Source of the DNA: Arthrobacter sp. Leaf337 | GTDB taxonomy: Bacteria; Actinomycetota; Actinomycetes; Actinomycetales; Micrococcaceae | NCBI RefSeq assembly: GCF_001423745.1 | Contig: NZ_LMPC01000001.1 | Location: 435,923 to 499,922, forward strand | Reading direction: 5' to 3' | Length of the DNA: 64,000 bases | Shown: piece by piece, positions 46,258 through 54,196 of the stretch | How the letters are laid out: each line of letters begins with the position of its first letter | How positions within the stretch are numbered: position 1 is the first letter of the stretch | Made by a program: the position numbers and the translations under genes | Notes under the pieces: generated by a model | The model's input: the letters and a program-made list of their open reading frames with translations, nothing else | Told to the model about the DNA's origin: nothing | Database searches by the model: none

Positions 46258-47307
46258 ATGACGAGCGCCATTTTCGGTACACGGATCATTGCGGCGCCAA
46301 TGGCCGGGGGCACATCGACGCCCCGGTTCGTGGAGTCCGTGCATCTGGCGGGCGGTGTGGGCTTCCTGGCGGCGGGTTACAAGACCGCGGCGGCGATGGA
46401 ATCCGACATGCGCGAGGTCCGGTCTGCCGGGGCGCCTTTCGGCATGAACCTCTTCGTCCCCGACCGGTCCCAGCTCGATCCGCCCGCCGGCGTCCGGCGG
46501 CAGCTTGAGGACTACCGGCGGAGCCTCGAGACGGACGCCCGGCGCTACGGAGTATCACTTCCCGCGCTGCGGCTCGACGACGATGATGCATGGCGGGACA
46601 AGATCGACGCCCTGCTGGCGGATCCCGTGGAGTTTGTCAGCTTCACGTTCGGCCTCCCGGAACCGGCCGAAGTTCAGGCGCTCAAGCGTGCAGGGTCAAC
46701 CCTGCTTGCCACTGTCACCAGCGCGGCCGAAGCACTGCTTGCCGTGGAGCGGGGAGCGGACATCTTGGTGGTCCAGCATTGGAGCGCCGGCGGCCACAGC
46801 GGGGCTTTCCTGGCCCCGGCGGGCCCGACGGACTCCCCTGGCCCCGCGACCACGGCTGAGCTGCTCACGGCGGTGCGCACCGCCGTCGACGTTCCCCTGG
46901 TGGCGGCCGGCGGGATCATGGATTCCGCCGGGGTCGACGCGGTGCTGGCCGCCGGCGCCACCGCGGCCCAGCTGGGCACGGCCTTTCTGCGCAGTGACGA
47001 AAGCGGCGCGCGCCAGCTTCACAAGGACTCCCTCGCCAGCCGCGATTTTAGCGGGACACGAATGACCCGTGCGTTCACCGGCAGGCAGGCGCGGGCCCTG
47101 GTCAATGCCTTCGTCCGGGACCACGGTGACGCACCGGAGGGGTACCCTGCCATCCACCATCTCACCGCGCCGATCCGCGCGGCGGCGGCAGCAGCGGGCG
47201 ATCCGGAGAGGCTGAACCTTTGGGCGGGAACCGGATGGCGGCAGGCGGCAGCCCGTCCGGTCCCGGTGATCATGGCCGGCCTGCTCGCGGGATCCTCGCT
47301 TTCCTGA
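46258..47307 (+). CDS. Nitronate monooxygenase (2-nitropropane dioxygenase-like) flavoprotein
   Basis: 349-residue FMN-dependent TIM barrel. RIIAAPMAGGTSTPRFVESV at the N terminus, LLATVTSAAEALLAVERGAD, VVQHWSAGGHSGAFL containing the catalytic His (GGHSG), and phosphate-binding VPLVAAGGIMDSAGVDAVLA with GATAAQLGTAFLRSDES. These match nitronate monooxygenases, which oxidise alkyl nitronates such as propionate 3-nitronate. FMN binding and the family are solid; the physiological substrate is unknown. Confidence 0.9.
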   Translation: MTSAIFGTRIIAAPMAGGTSTPRFVESVHLAGGVGFLAAGYKTAAAMESDMREVRSAGAPFGMNLFVPDRSQLDPPAGVRRQLEDYRRSLETDARRYGVSLPALRLDDDDAWRDKIDALLADPVEFVSFTFGLPEPAEVQALKRAGSTLLATVTSAAEALLAVERGADILVVQHWSAGGHSGAFLAPAGPTDSPGPATTAELLTAVRTAVDVPLVAAGGIMDSAGVDAVLAAGATAAQLGTAFLRSDESGARQLHKDSLASRDFSGTRMTRAFTGRQARALVNAFVRDHGDAPEGYPAIHHLTAPIRAAAAAAGDPERLNLWAGTGWRQAAARPVPVIMAGLLAGSSLS

Positions 47308-47383
47308 CCTTCCTGCACGGCGGGATCGTATCCGCGGCGGTGAAGTCAATGTGCGGACTGCGCATCCACCAATCCCGGGCCGG

Positions 47384-48367
47384 TCAGACCTCCGAACGTG
47401 CCCGAATGAGTCCTGCCAGCAGTTCCGGCCCCTCGGTCAGGACCAGTTCCCGGAACAGCCTGACCTGGTCCGGCTCGGCCTCCTGGCCGCCTCGCCGTTC
47501 GCGCCACGCCAGCCCGATTTCACGGAACGCCAGTCCGGACTCCAATGGAACCTCAACCCAGCCGAGGTTGCCGGTGTGCGGGCTGACCGTCCGGCCCGGA
47601 GCCAGCCCGCCGGGCGGGAGGATGCTGACGCCCAGCCCCGCGGACACCAGCCCGCGGACGGTATGGGAATCCTGGCTTTCGAAGGCAATGCGCGGGCGGA
47701 ACCCGGCTTCGCGGAACAGCGCGTCCGTCAGCGAGCGCATGCCGTAGCCGTGCCCCATCGCCACGAACGGGTCCTGTCTGATGTCCGCGAGCCGGGCGCT
47801 CTTCCGGCCGGCCAGGGGGTGTTCATGGTGCACCACCAGCCGCAGCGGCTCCCGGTACAGGGCGGCTGAGCCGACGCCCCGGCCCGCCGCGGCGACGGGT
47901 GCCGTCAGGGCAAGATCAGCAGTCCCGGCCGCGAGTTCGGCCAGGCAGCCGTCACGTGCCCCCTGGCTGAAGTCGAAGGCGGTCTGCGGGTGGCGTTGGC
48001 GGAAGGCATTGATCAGCAACGGCAGCGTCGCCTCGCCGAAGGTGTGCTGGAACGCGACGGCGATCCGGCCTCGCACCACCTCGGATTCGTGCCGCACCAG
48101 GTCCAGCCCGGTGCGGAACTCGTTGAGGGCCGCGTCGATGTAGGGCAGCAACGCCTTGGCCGCCGGCGTCAGCCGGACTCCCCTGCCGTCGCGGATCAGC
48201 AGTTCAGTGCCCACGACTGCGCTGGCGCGGGCGAGGGCCCGGCTGACGGTGGACTGCGGTATGCCGAGCAGTTCCGCTGTTTCAGTGACGTGCTGCGTCC
48301 GCCCCAGTTCGGACAGGACCGGAAGCAACGGCAGCAGCTGCGACAGCTGTTTGTGCTCGATGTCCAT
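47384..48367 (-). CDS. LysR-family transcriptional regulator
   Basis: 327 residues. N-terminal winged HTH: VLSELGRTQHVTETAELLGI and PQSTVSRALARASAVVGTEL, with LLIRDGRGVRLTPAA. The effector domain follows (residues 95-300). Divergent from an MFS transporter, with an inverted repeat of LysR type in the 91-bp gap. The arrangement mirrors E. coli ynfL/ynfM, a LysR gene beside an arabinose-efflux-like MFS exporter. Confidence 0.92.
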   Translation of the reverse strand: MDIEHKQLSQLLPLLPVLSELGRTQHVTETAELLGIPQSTVSRALARASAVVGTELLIRDGRGVRLTPAAKALLPYIDAALNEFRTGLDLVRHESEVVRGRIAVAFQHTFGEATLPLLINAFRQRHPQTAFDFSQGARDGCLAELAAGTADLALTAPVAAAGRGVGSAALYREPLRLVVHHEHPLAGRKSARLADIRQDPFVAMGHGYGMRSLTDALFREAGFRPRIAFESQDSHTVRGLVSAGLGVSILPPGGLAPGRTVSPHTGNLGWVEVPLESGLAFREIGLAWRERRGGQEAEPDQVRLFRELVLTEGPELLAGLIRARSEV

Positions 48368-48416
48368 CGGGGCCTCCCAAAGACTGATCCGTTTTCAGCA
48401 TCTATTCTATGTAAAT

Positions 48417-48433
48417 CATGCATTGGAAGCATG
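48417..48433. promoter_or_regulatory. LysR-type binding box between the LysR and MFS genes
   Basis: CATGC-N7-GCATG (48417-48433) contains the T-N11-A LysR motif (T48419, A48431). It lies about 26 nt upstream of the MFS start, over the expected -35 region. Confidence 0.6.
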
Positions 48434-48458
48434 CCATCAGCCGATTTAGGCTGGCATT

Positions 48459-49754
48459 ATGCACATGCTGTCAACGCAGGACACGTCACAATCCGGGCCG
48501 TGGGCGGGCCACCCGAAAGGCTCGGCAGCCTACCGACGGCTGCTGGCGGCCCTGGCGTTCGCCGGGGTGGCAACTTTCGCGCAGCTTTACTCCACCCAGG
48601 CTGTGCTGCCGATCATGGCCACGGACCTGCGGATCACGGCGGCCGAAGCGGCGCTCACCATCTCGCTGGCCACGGTGGGGCTCGCCATCACCGTCATCCC
48701 GTGGTCATTCCTGGCAGATCGGATCGGCCGCGTCCGGGCCATGACCCTGGGCATCTCGGCCGCGACCGTCCTTGGCCTGCTGGCTCCGCTGGCCGCCACT
48801 TTTCCCATCCTCCTGGGCCTCAGATTGCTCGAGGGCATGGCACTGGGCGGGATACCGGCCATCGCGATTGCCTACCTGAACGAGGAGGTCCACAAGGCGC
48901 ACGCCGCCCTCGCCGCCGGGACCTACGTCGCAGGAACCACGCTGGGCGGGCTGGCGGGACGGCTCGTTGCAGGTCCCGTGGGAGAACTCTGGGGTTGGCG
49001 GGCGGCAGCATTGGCCGTGTCCGGCCTTGCCGCGGCCGCTGCCGTCCTGTTCCTGGTCCTGGTGCCGAAGGCCCGCGGCTTCACGGCCGCACGTGCCAGC
49101 GGATTCCGCGGGGCGGCGAGGACGCTGGGTGGCCATCTGCGCAATCCCCGCCTACTGGCCCTGTATGTGCAGGCGTTCCTGCTCATGGGCGGGTTCGTAG
49201 CGGTGTACAACTACCTCGGGTTCCGGTTGTCCGGCGACCCGTTCGGGCTGCCGGCCACCGTGATCAGCCTGATTTTCGTGGCGTACCTTTCCGGGACGGT
49301 GACCTCGCGGCTGGCTGGCGGGCTCACGCTGAGGTTCGGCCGCCGGACCATCCTGCTGGGCGGCATCCTGCTGATGGCCGCGGGCCTTGCGCTGACACTG
49401 ACGCAGGTGCTGGTGCTGATCCTCGCCGGCCTGCTGGTGTTTACCGGAGGATTCTTTGCGGCTCACAGCATCGGGGCAGGCTGGACCGGAGGAATCGCCA
49501 CAACGGGCCGTGCGCAAGCTTCCTCCCTGTACAACCTGGCCTACTACCTTGGCTCCAGTGCCATCGGGTGGGCCGGCGGCCTGGTTTTCCAGTCGTTCGG
49601 CTGGACGGCGCTGGCCCTGACCGTCATCGGGCTGGCGTGCACGGCGGCGGTGATCACCGCCGTCGTACACCCAGCGTCCGGCCCCGGAGAGCAGGGCGCC
49701 GTACAGAGGGGCCCCGGGCAGCAGGGCCCCGGGGACGGGAAGCAGGCCGGCTAG
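48459..49754 (+). CDS. MFS transporter, YnfM-like
   Basis: 431 residues with 12 predicted transmembrane segments. The early LYSTQAVLPIMATDLRITAA and SLATVGLAITVIPWSFLADR with IGRVRAM (A-like motif DRIGRVR) match the YnfM/arabinose-efflux family; GRAQASSLYNLAYYLGSSA is in the second half. A hydrophilic Gly/Gln/Pro-rich tail follows helix 12 (GPGEQGAVQRGPGQQG). TAGGCT then 6 nt then ATG supports the 48459 start. Exported substrate unknown. The stop overlaps the convergent lyase gene by 4 nt. Confidence 0.92.
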   Translation: MHMLSTQDTSQSGPWAGHPKGSAAYRRLLAALAFAGVATFAQLYSTQAVLPIMATDLRITAAEAALTISLATVGLAITVIPWSFLADRIGRVRAMTLGISAATVLGLLAPLAATFPILLGLRLLEGMALGGIPAIAIAYLNEEVHKAHAALAAGTYVAGTTLGGLAGRLVAGPVGELWGWRAAALAVSGLAAAAAVLFLVLVPKARGFTAARASGFRGAARTLGGHLRNPRLLALYVQAFLLMGGFVAVYNYLGFRLSGDPFGLPATVISLIFVAYLSGTVTSRLAGGLTLRFGRRTILLGGILLMAAGLALTLTQVLVLILAGLLVFTGGFFAAHSIGAGWTGGIATTGRAQASSLYNLAYYLGSSAIGWAGGLVFQSFGWTALALTVIGLACTAAVITAVVHPASGPGEQGAVQRGPGQQGPGDGKQAG

Positions 49755-50914
49755 CGCGTGCCCTCGATCGCCTGCACGAGGTCTTCGACTATGTCCGCGC
49801 CGTCCTCCAGCCCCACAGACAACCGGAGCAGGCTGGCATGGGGCTTCGCGTCGGAGGCAACGGGCCGGTGCGTCAGGCCGGCCGGATGCTGGATGAGGGT
49901 GTCGATGCCACCCAGGGACACGGCGTGGGTGATCATCCGGACCGCCGCCGGGATTCTCTCTGCGTGTTCGGCACTGCCCAGTTCGAACGCCAGCAGCGAA
50001 CCTGGGCCCGACATCTGCGTCCCCACCAGGCCCATCGGGTCGCACTCCGGGAGCCCCGGGTAATAGACCGCCTTCACCAGTCCGTGCCCGGCAAGGGCTG
50101 CGGCAACCTTGTGTGCGGTTGCCTGCTGCGCCCGGACGCGTACCGGGAGTGTGGCCAGGCCGCGGTGCAGCAGGTAGGCCGGCCAGGGAGTCAGGATGCC
50201 GCCGGTCACCGCACGGACCTGGCGCAGCCTGGTGGTCCACTCCGGCGAAGCCGCCACCACCCCGCCCATGGCATCCCCGTGTCCGCCCAGGAACTTGGTG
50301 GCGCTGTGAAGCACCAGGGCGGCGCCGTGAGCCAGGGGCTGCTGGAGGACCGGGCTGGCGAAAGTGTTGTCCACCAGAACCGGGACGCCGTCAGCGTCAC
50401 GGGCTAGCTGCGCGATGTCCACGAGCTCCAGGCTGGGGTTGGCGGGTGTCTCCACAATCACCAGTCCCGTATCCGGACGCAGTGCCGCCCGCACCCCGCC
50501 CGCCGTCGTGAACGTCACTTCGGTGCCGAGGAGGCCCGAAGCCAGGATGTGGTCGCTCCCGCCGTACAGGGGCCGGACCGCCACCACGTGCTTGTTTCCG
50601 GCAGCCACCGTTGCGAGGAGGACGGCCGACAGGGCCGCCATTCCGGTGGCGAAGGCCACTGCTTCCGGGGCGCCCTCGAGGAGGGCCACACCCTGCTCAA
50701 AGCGGGCCACGGTGGGGTTCCACAGGCGCTGGTAGACCGTACTCTGGCCTTCCAGATGCATCCCGCCGGTGGCCATGTGTTCGTACGCCTGCCCTCCGTC
50801 GTGGACTGAAGGAAGCGGTGCAGTTGTTGACAGGTCGATCGGCACGGCATGCACGCCTTGTTCGGTCAGGCCGCTCCGGCCTGCATGGACAGCCAGTGAA
50901 TCGGGAGAAAGCAC
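49751..50914 (-). CDS. Cys/Met-metabolism PLP enzyme (cystathionine gamma-lyase/synthase-like)
   Basis: 387 residues, fold type I. PLP lysine in LHSATKFLGGHGDAMGG; VRPLYGGSDHIL holds the PLP-phosphate-binding and substrate Tyr, and ETPANPSLELVDIAQLA, DNTFASPVLQQPL are conserved. C-terminal SLGGIDTLIQHPAGLTH is a gamma-lyase/synthase signature. Whether it makes or breaks cystathionine, or desulfhydrates cysteine or methionine, cannot be told. AAGGAG lies before the GTG at 50914. It is divergent from an Lrp-type regulator, as several sulfur-amino-acid lyases are. Confidence 0.88.
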   Translation of the reverse strand: MLSPDSLAVHAGRSGLTEQGVHAVPIDLSTTAPLPSVHDGGQAYEHMATGGMHLEGQSTVYQRLWNPTVARFEQGVALLEGAPEAVAFATGMAALSAVLLATVAAGNKHVVAVRPLYGGSDHILASGLLGTEVTFTTAGGVRAALRPDTGLVIVETPANPSLELVDIAQLARDADGVPVLVDNTFASPVLQQPLAHGAALVLHSATKFLGGHGDAMGGVVAASPEWTTRLRQVRAVTGGILTPWPAYLLHRGLATLPVRVRAQQATAHKVAAALAGHGLVKAVYYPGLPECDPMGLVGTQMSGPGSLLAFELGSAEHAERIPAAVRMITHAVSLGGIDTLIQHPAGLTHRPVASDAKPHASLLRLSVGLEDGADIVEDLVQAIEGTR

Positions 50915-50926
50915 GGGACTCCTTTT

Positions 50927-50969
50927 GAATTATTCGCCATTGAATCCGGCAAGTATCTGGCAATAATTC
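50927..50969. promoter_or_regulatory. Inverted repeat between the PLP-lyase and Lrp genes, candidate Lrp operator
   Basis: GAATTATT (50927-50934) with AATAATTC (50962-50969), and inside them GCCA (50936-50939) with TGGC (50958-50961). The arms are A/T-rich, as Lrp sites often are, and stand just before the lyase start. Confidence 0.55.
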
Positions 50970-51047
50970 GGAGTTTCACAGGCCAAACGAATGGAACTGT
51001 CGGAAACCGGAGTTTATGATGAACTCATAACACTTTGAGGAGGCGCT

Positions 51048-51551
51048 GTGAGTACCGGTGCGAAGAATATTCGGCTCGGGGCCGGAACCGAGCCGCTGGA
51101 CGCCATCGACGAGCGGCTGCTGGCGGCTCTCGTGGACGACGCCCGGATCTCAAACAAGCAGCTGGCCGAGCTCGTGGGCATTGCCCCGTCCACGGCGCTC
51201 ATGCGCACGCGAGCGCTGTCCGAACGCGGCATCATCCAGGGATTCGAAGCGAAACTGAGCCTGTCCGCCATCGGCCGGTCCGTCCAGGCACTCATCGCTG
51301 TGCGGCTCCGCGCCCACGACCGCGAACAAATCGACCGGTTCACGTCAAGGGTGCCCCGGCTTCCGGCCGTGCTGTCCACCTTCCACACCTCGGGTTCGGT
51401 GGACTACCTGCTGCACATTGCCGTGGCGACCACTGAAGACCTGCGCGACTGGGTCCTGGACAACCTCGCAACCGATCCCGTGGTGGGCCACACCGAGACC
51501 ACGCTGGTGTTCGAGCACATCCCGGGCAACCACGGGCCGCTGCCCGACTGA
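51048..51551 (+). CDS. Lrp/AsnC-family transcriptional regulator
   Basis: 167 residues. N-terminal HTH: DAIDERLLAALVDDARISNK, LAELVGIAPSTALMRTRALS. C-terminal RAM domain: VQALIAVRLRAHDREQIDRF and HTSGSVDYLLHIAVATTEDLR, ending TTLVFEHIPGN. GAGGAGGCGCT precedes the GTG at 51048. It is the likely controller of the divergent PLP lyase. Confidence 0.93.
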   Translation: MSTGAKNIRLGAGTEPLDAIDERLLAALVDDARISNKQLAELVGIAPSTALMRTRALSERGIIQGFEAKLSLSAIGRSVQALIAVRLRAHDREQIDRFTSRVPRLPAVLSTFHTSGSVDYLLHIAVATTEDLRDWVLDNLATDPVVGHTETTLVFEHIPGNHGPLPD

Positions 51552-51560
51552 GCCGGCCTT

Positions 51561-51637
51561 AGGTTCCTGGCGCCTGTCTCCGAGCGCCTGTTTCGGGGCC
51601 CCAGGTCCCCGGCGCCTGCCACCGAGCGCCTGTTTTG
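51561..51637. repeat. Two-copy 42-bp-period direct repeat downstream of Lrp
   Basis: Copies at 51561-51595 and 51603-51637 match at about 30 of 35 positions; core GGCGCCTG-N3-CCGAGCGCCTGTTT. The segment lies between the Lrp stop and a small minus-strand gene. Confidence 0.75.
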
Positions 51638-51655
51638 CCGGCGTCGGCCTTGGCC

Positions 51656-51895
51656 TCAGTGCCAGATGTAGAGCCCGGAATGCGCGGCGCCCATGATGTC
51701 ACTGCGCAGCACATCCAGCTGCTCCCGGCGGAGCGCTGCCTCGCGCTCATGGACTGCCCAGTCAGAGAGAATAACCCGCCGGCGCTCGGCCCAGCGGACC
51801 AGTGCGGCGCCCAACGCGGCCGCAGCCGACTCGACAACGGTGGGCCGGCGGTATGGGCCGCAGGCAGTTGAACCGGTGGCGGACAATGCGCTCAT
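51656..51895 (-). CDS. Small protein coupled to ArsR, unknown function
   Basis: 79 residues. The ATG at 51895 overlaps the ArsR stop in an ATGA, which supports translation. The sequence is mostly helical, with ESAAAALGAALVRWAERRRV and a charged amphipathic stretch (LSDWAVHEREAALRREQLDV), no membrane segment and no Cys cluster. I recognise no family; the helical pattern could serve as a binding partner of the regulator. Confidence 0.6.
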   Translation of the reverse strand: MSALSATGSTACGPYRRPTVVESAAAALGAALVRWAERRRVILSDWAVHEREAALRREQLDVLRSDIMGAAHSGLYIWH

Positions 51896-52623
51896 GGCAC
51901 GTTCCTTTCAGGACTTGCTGGTTGTTGATTGCGTGAACTACGGCCCCGGCTGCCGGCCGATGCGGGAACGCCGAGGATGGGGAAGGCATTGAGATGGATT
52001 TGGACCGGGCGGGCGCCTTCCTGCTCGCCCTCGTTCCTGATGTCCTCGAGCAGGCGGTGGCCGTAGGCTTCCAGGGCGCCGGTGTACCTCGCCAGCTGGT
52101 CCGCCGTGAGCCTCGCATTTGCCGTGCTGATCAGGGCGGCGTGAAGCCATTCGGCATCAAGGCTTTCGCTGCCGTGCGCCATGAAGTCCGCAAGGACGGC
52201 CTGCCTGCTGTGTTCAAACTCGCGGGTGACCAGCCGGGAGGCTTCCTCGGTCGCCGGGGACGTCGCCAACTCCGGCGACGTGATCTGGATGGCTCCGCGG
52301 GGGCGTTCCCACCAGCGCTCCCGCGCCGTGCCTTTGCCTTCCACTTCACGGACGAAGTCGTGCTTCGCCAGCTGGCGAAGGTGGTAGCTCGTGGACCCGC
52401 TGGACTCGTTGAGCAGTTCGCCCAGGCTGCAGGCCGTCTGGGCCCCGTAGCGGGAGAGCATCTCGAGTATCTGCACGCGCAATGGGTGCGCGAGCGCCTT
52501 CAGCGATGCGGTGTCGACGCGGCGAACCGGGAACGGTAGATCCTGCCCGGCCGGCAGGTCCGGGTCCGTTGCGCCTTCAGCGGTGGTGGCTGCAGCTGAT
52601 GCCGCATCGGGTGAACTCTTCAT
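51892..52623 (-). CDS. ArsR-type winged-HTH transcriptional regulator
   Basis: 243 residues. The HTH spans about residues 37-95: DTASLKALAHPLRVQILEML, TACSLGELLNESSGSTSYHL, RQLAKHDFVREVEGKGTARE. No metal-binding Cys pair of the ArsR/SmtB sensors is present; the long C-terminal helical domain (residues 110-200) suggests a different ligand. N terminus Ala/Thr-rich. TAATTT lies 6 nt before the ATG, directly beside a five-copy 14-bp repeat that probably forms its operator. It follows an MFS gene on the same strand. Confidence 0.9.
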   Translation of the reverse strand: MKSSPDAASAAATTAEGATDPDLPAGQDLPFPVRRVDTASLKALAHPLRVQILEMLSRYGAQTACSLGELLNESSGSTSYHLRQLAKHDFVREVEGKGTARERWWERPRGAIQITSPELATSPATEEASRLVTREFEHSRQAVLADFMAHGSESLDAEWLHAALISTANARLTADQLARYTGALEAYGHRLLEDIRNEGEQEGARPVQIHLNAFPILGVPASAGSRGRSSRNQQPASPERNVP

Positions 52624-52636
52624 AGGTCAAAATTAC

Positions 52637-52706
52637 GCTTGCAAACAAATCTTTGCAAGGGTTTCTTTGCAACGGATCCTTTGCAAGCGTTCCTTTGCAA
52701 CTATGC
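52637..52706. repeat. Five iterons of 14 bp containing CTTTGCAA upstream of arsR-type gene
   Basis: CTTTGCAA (first copy GCTTGCAA) starts at 52637, 52651, 52665, 52679 and 52693, exactly 14 bp apart. TTGCAA is itself a palindrome. The array abuts the predicted -10 TAATTT (52634 to 52629, minus strand) of the ArsR gene. Confidence 0.85.
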
Positions 52707-52749
52707 CATGCAGCGTCTCCATGGCCGCGGATGCGTGGCACGCGGCCAT

Positions 52750-52797
52750 TCAGGCCGGCTGGCGGACTGCTGCTGCTCAGGCCGGCTGGCGGACTGC
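52750..52797. repeat. 27-bp tandem duplication spanning the MFS stop codon
   Basis: A 21-nt sequence at 52750-52770 recurs exactly at 52777-52797. The second copy encodes the last residues (VRQPA) and stop of the MFS protein; the first lies just beyond the stop. Confidence 0.8.
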
Positions 52798-54018
52798 AGC
52801 AGCCAGCGTCACGGCAGACAGGGCGAAGGCCAGGACCGCGCAGAGCACCACGAAGCCGGCCACTGCCGCCTGCAGCCCGTAGGCCGCCGTCGCAAGTCCC
52901 AGCCCGATCACCGGGAGCGCACTGCCGAGATAGGTGATCACGTAAACGGTGCTGATGATCTGCGCATGGCGGGAGGCCTCCACTTTTCCGGCCACATCAT
53001 TGAACACGGTCCGGAAGGCCACCCCCTGGCCAACACCCGCGGCGAGGCTCGCAGCAATGAGCAGCCACGGGCTTGCCCAGGCGGCGGCAGCGGCAATCAG
53101 GAGCACCGACACTGCCAGCCCGGCCAGACCGGCCGGCACCACAAACCTCCCGCGGACGGCAAGCAACTGGCTGAGGGCGGAAGCGCCGAGGGTCAATCCG
53201 GCGAGCACGCCGATGAGCGGGCGCGAGTCGGCGCCGACGATCTGGGCAAAGTAGCCGGGAGCCAGCGACAAGCAAAAACCGAAAACGGAAAAACTCAGGA
53301 ACCCCACGGCGGAGGCCAGCCAGAAGGCACCCCGGGCTTCACGCGAAACGGAGGGGCGGCGGGGCGCCAGTACCTTCAGCGGCTGCGGTCCCGCAACGGA
53401 AGTGATGGCCGGCCGCGCCTTGAGCAGGTAAAGGGGCACCAGCATGGCGATGAGGACCACCGAATGAAGGTAGTACGGCGTGGAGGTCGGTCCCGGCAGG
53501 AGGGACAGGATTCCGCCGATGGCCGGACCGGCGGCCACTCCCCCGGCGGATGCCAGCAGGGTGAAGCGTGAAGCCCAGTCGGGGCGCGTGGGTAGCAGCT
53601 CGCGCAGCGCTGCGGAACTGGCGCCGGTGGCGAGGGCAACGGCGACACCCTGGAAGGCGCGCCCGGCGGACAGCATCGCCAGGCTGTCCGCGTTGGCAAA
53701 GATCATTCCGCCGAACAGGCCGACGACCACGGCGAGGAGCAGCGCCGCCCGGCGGCCGATGTGATCCGACCAGTGCCCGGCCAGCATGAGAGTGGACACC
53801 AGGGCCAGGACGTAGGTGGAAAAGGCCACGGTGATTCCGAAGGACCCGATGCCAAGATTCGCCTGCAGCAACGGGTACAGCGGGGTTGCCAAGTTCGCGC
53901 CAACAAGGAGCGTGAAGATCACCACGCCGGCCATGACCAGCCTGGCCGTAGTGGAAGCGTCCCATGCCCAGCCTCCGGCGGTAGCCGGACGCATGCGGAG
54001 TTCGCTGAAGACAGTCAT
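52777..54018 (-). CDS. MFS transporter beside ArsR-type regulator
   Basis: 413 residues with 12 predicted helices: for example VMAGVVIFTLLVGANLATPL, MLAGHWSDHIGRRAALLLAV (motif A, DHIGRRA), and a central cytoplasmic loop around residues 195-225. Resembles drug or metabolite exporters; substrate unknown. It precedes the ArsR-type gene on the same strand by 153 nt that hold the iterons, and is divergent from an Lrp gene 178 nt away, so either regulator may control it. Confidence 0.9.
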   Translation of the reverse strand: MTVFSELRMRPATAGGWAWDASTTARLVMAGVVIFTLLVGANLATPLYPLLQANLGIGSFGITVAFSTYVLALVSTLMLAGHWSDHIGRRAALLLAVVVGLFGGMIFANADSLAMLSAGRAFQGVAVALATGASSAALRELLPTRPDWASRFTLLASAGGVAAGPAIGGILSLLPGPTSTPYYLHSVVLIAMLVPLYLLKARPAITSVAGPQPLKVLAPRRPSVSREARGAFWLASAVGFLSFSVFGFCLSLAPGYFAQIVGADSRPLIGVLAGLTLGASALSQLLAVRGRFVVPAGLAGLAVSVLLIAAAAAWASPWLLIAASLAAGVGQGVAFRTVFNDVAGKVEASRHAQIISTVYVITYLGSALPVIGLGLATAAYGLQAAVAGFVVLCAVLAFALSAVTLAAAVRQPA

Positions 54019-54196
54019 GTGCGTGCCTTTGCCTGCAGTGCCTGCCCCGGGCCGTTCCTTGTGGGAATACCGCGGGCCGGACGAAAGAAATTGTTACCTA
54101 CAGAATGGGCCATTCATGACCCTGGCTATCAAGATTCGTGCCAAGATTGATCAAAATAGTCAATGATGCCTAGTGGATATAACCCGGAGTGATGAT

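Noticed and set aside
47990..50407. Plus-strand open frame of 805 codons
   Set aside because: It runs across LysR (antisense), the MFS gene (wrong frame) and the lyase (antisense); real gene boundaries cut through it, so it is not a gene.
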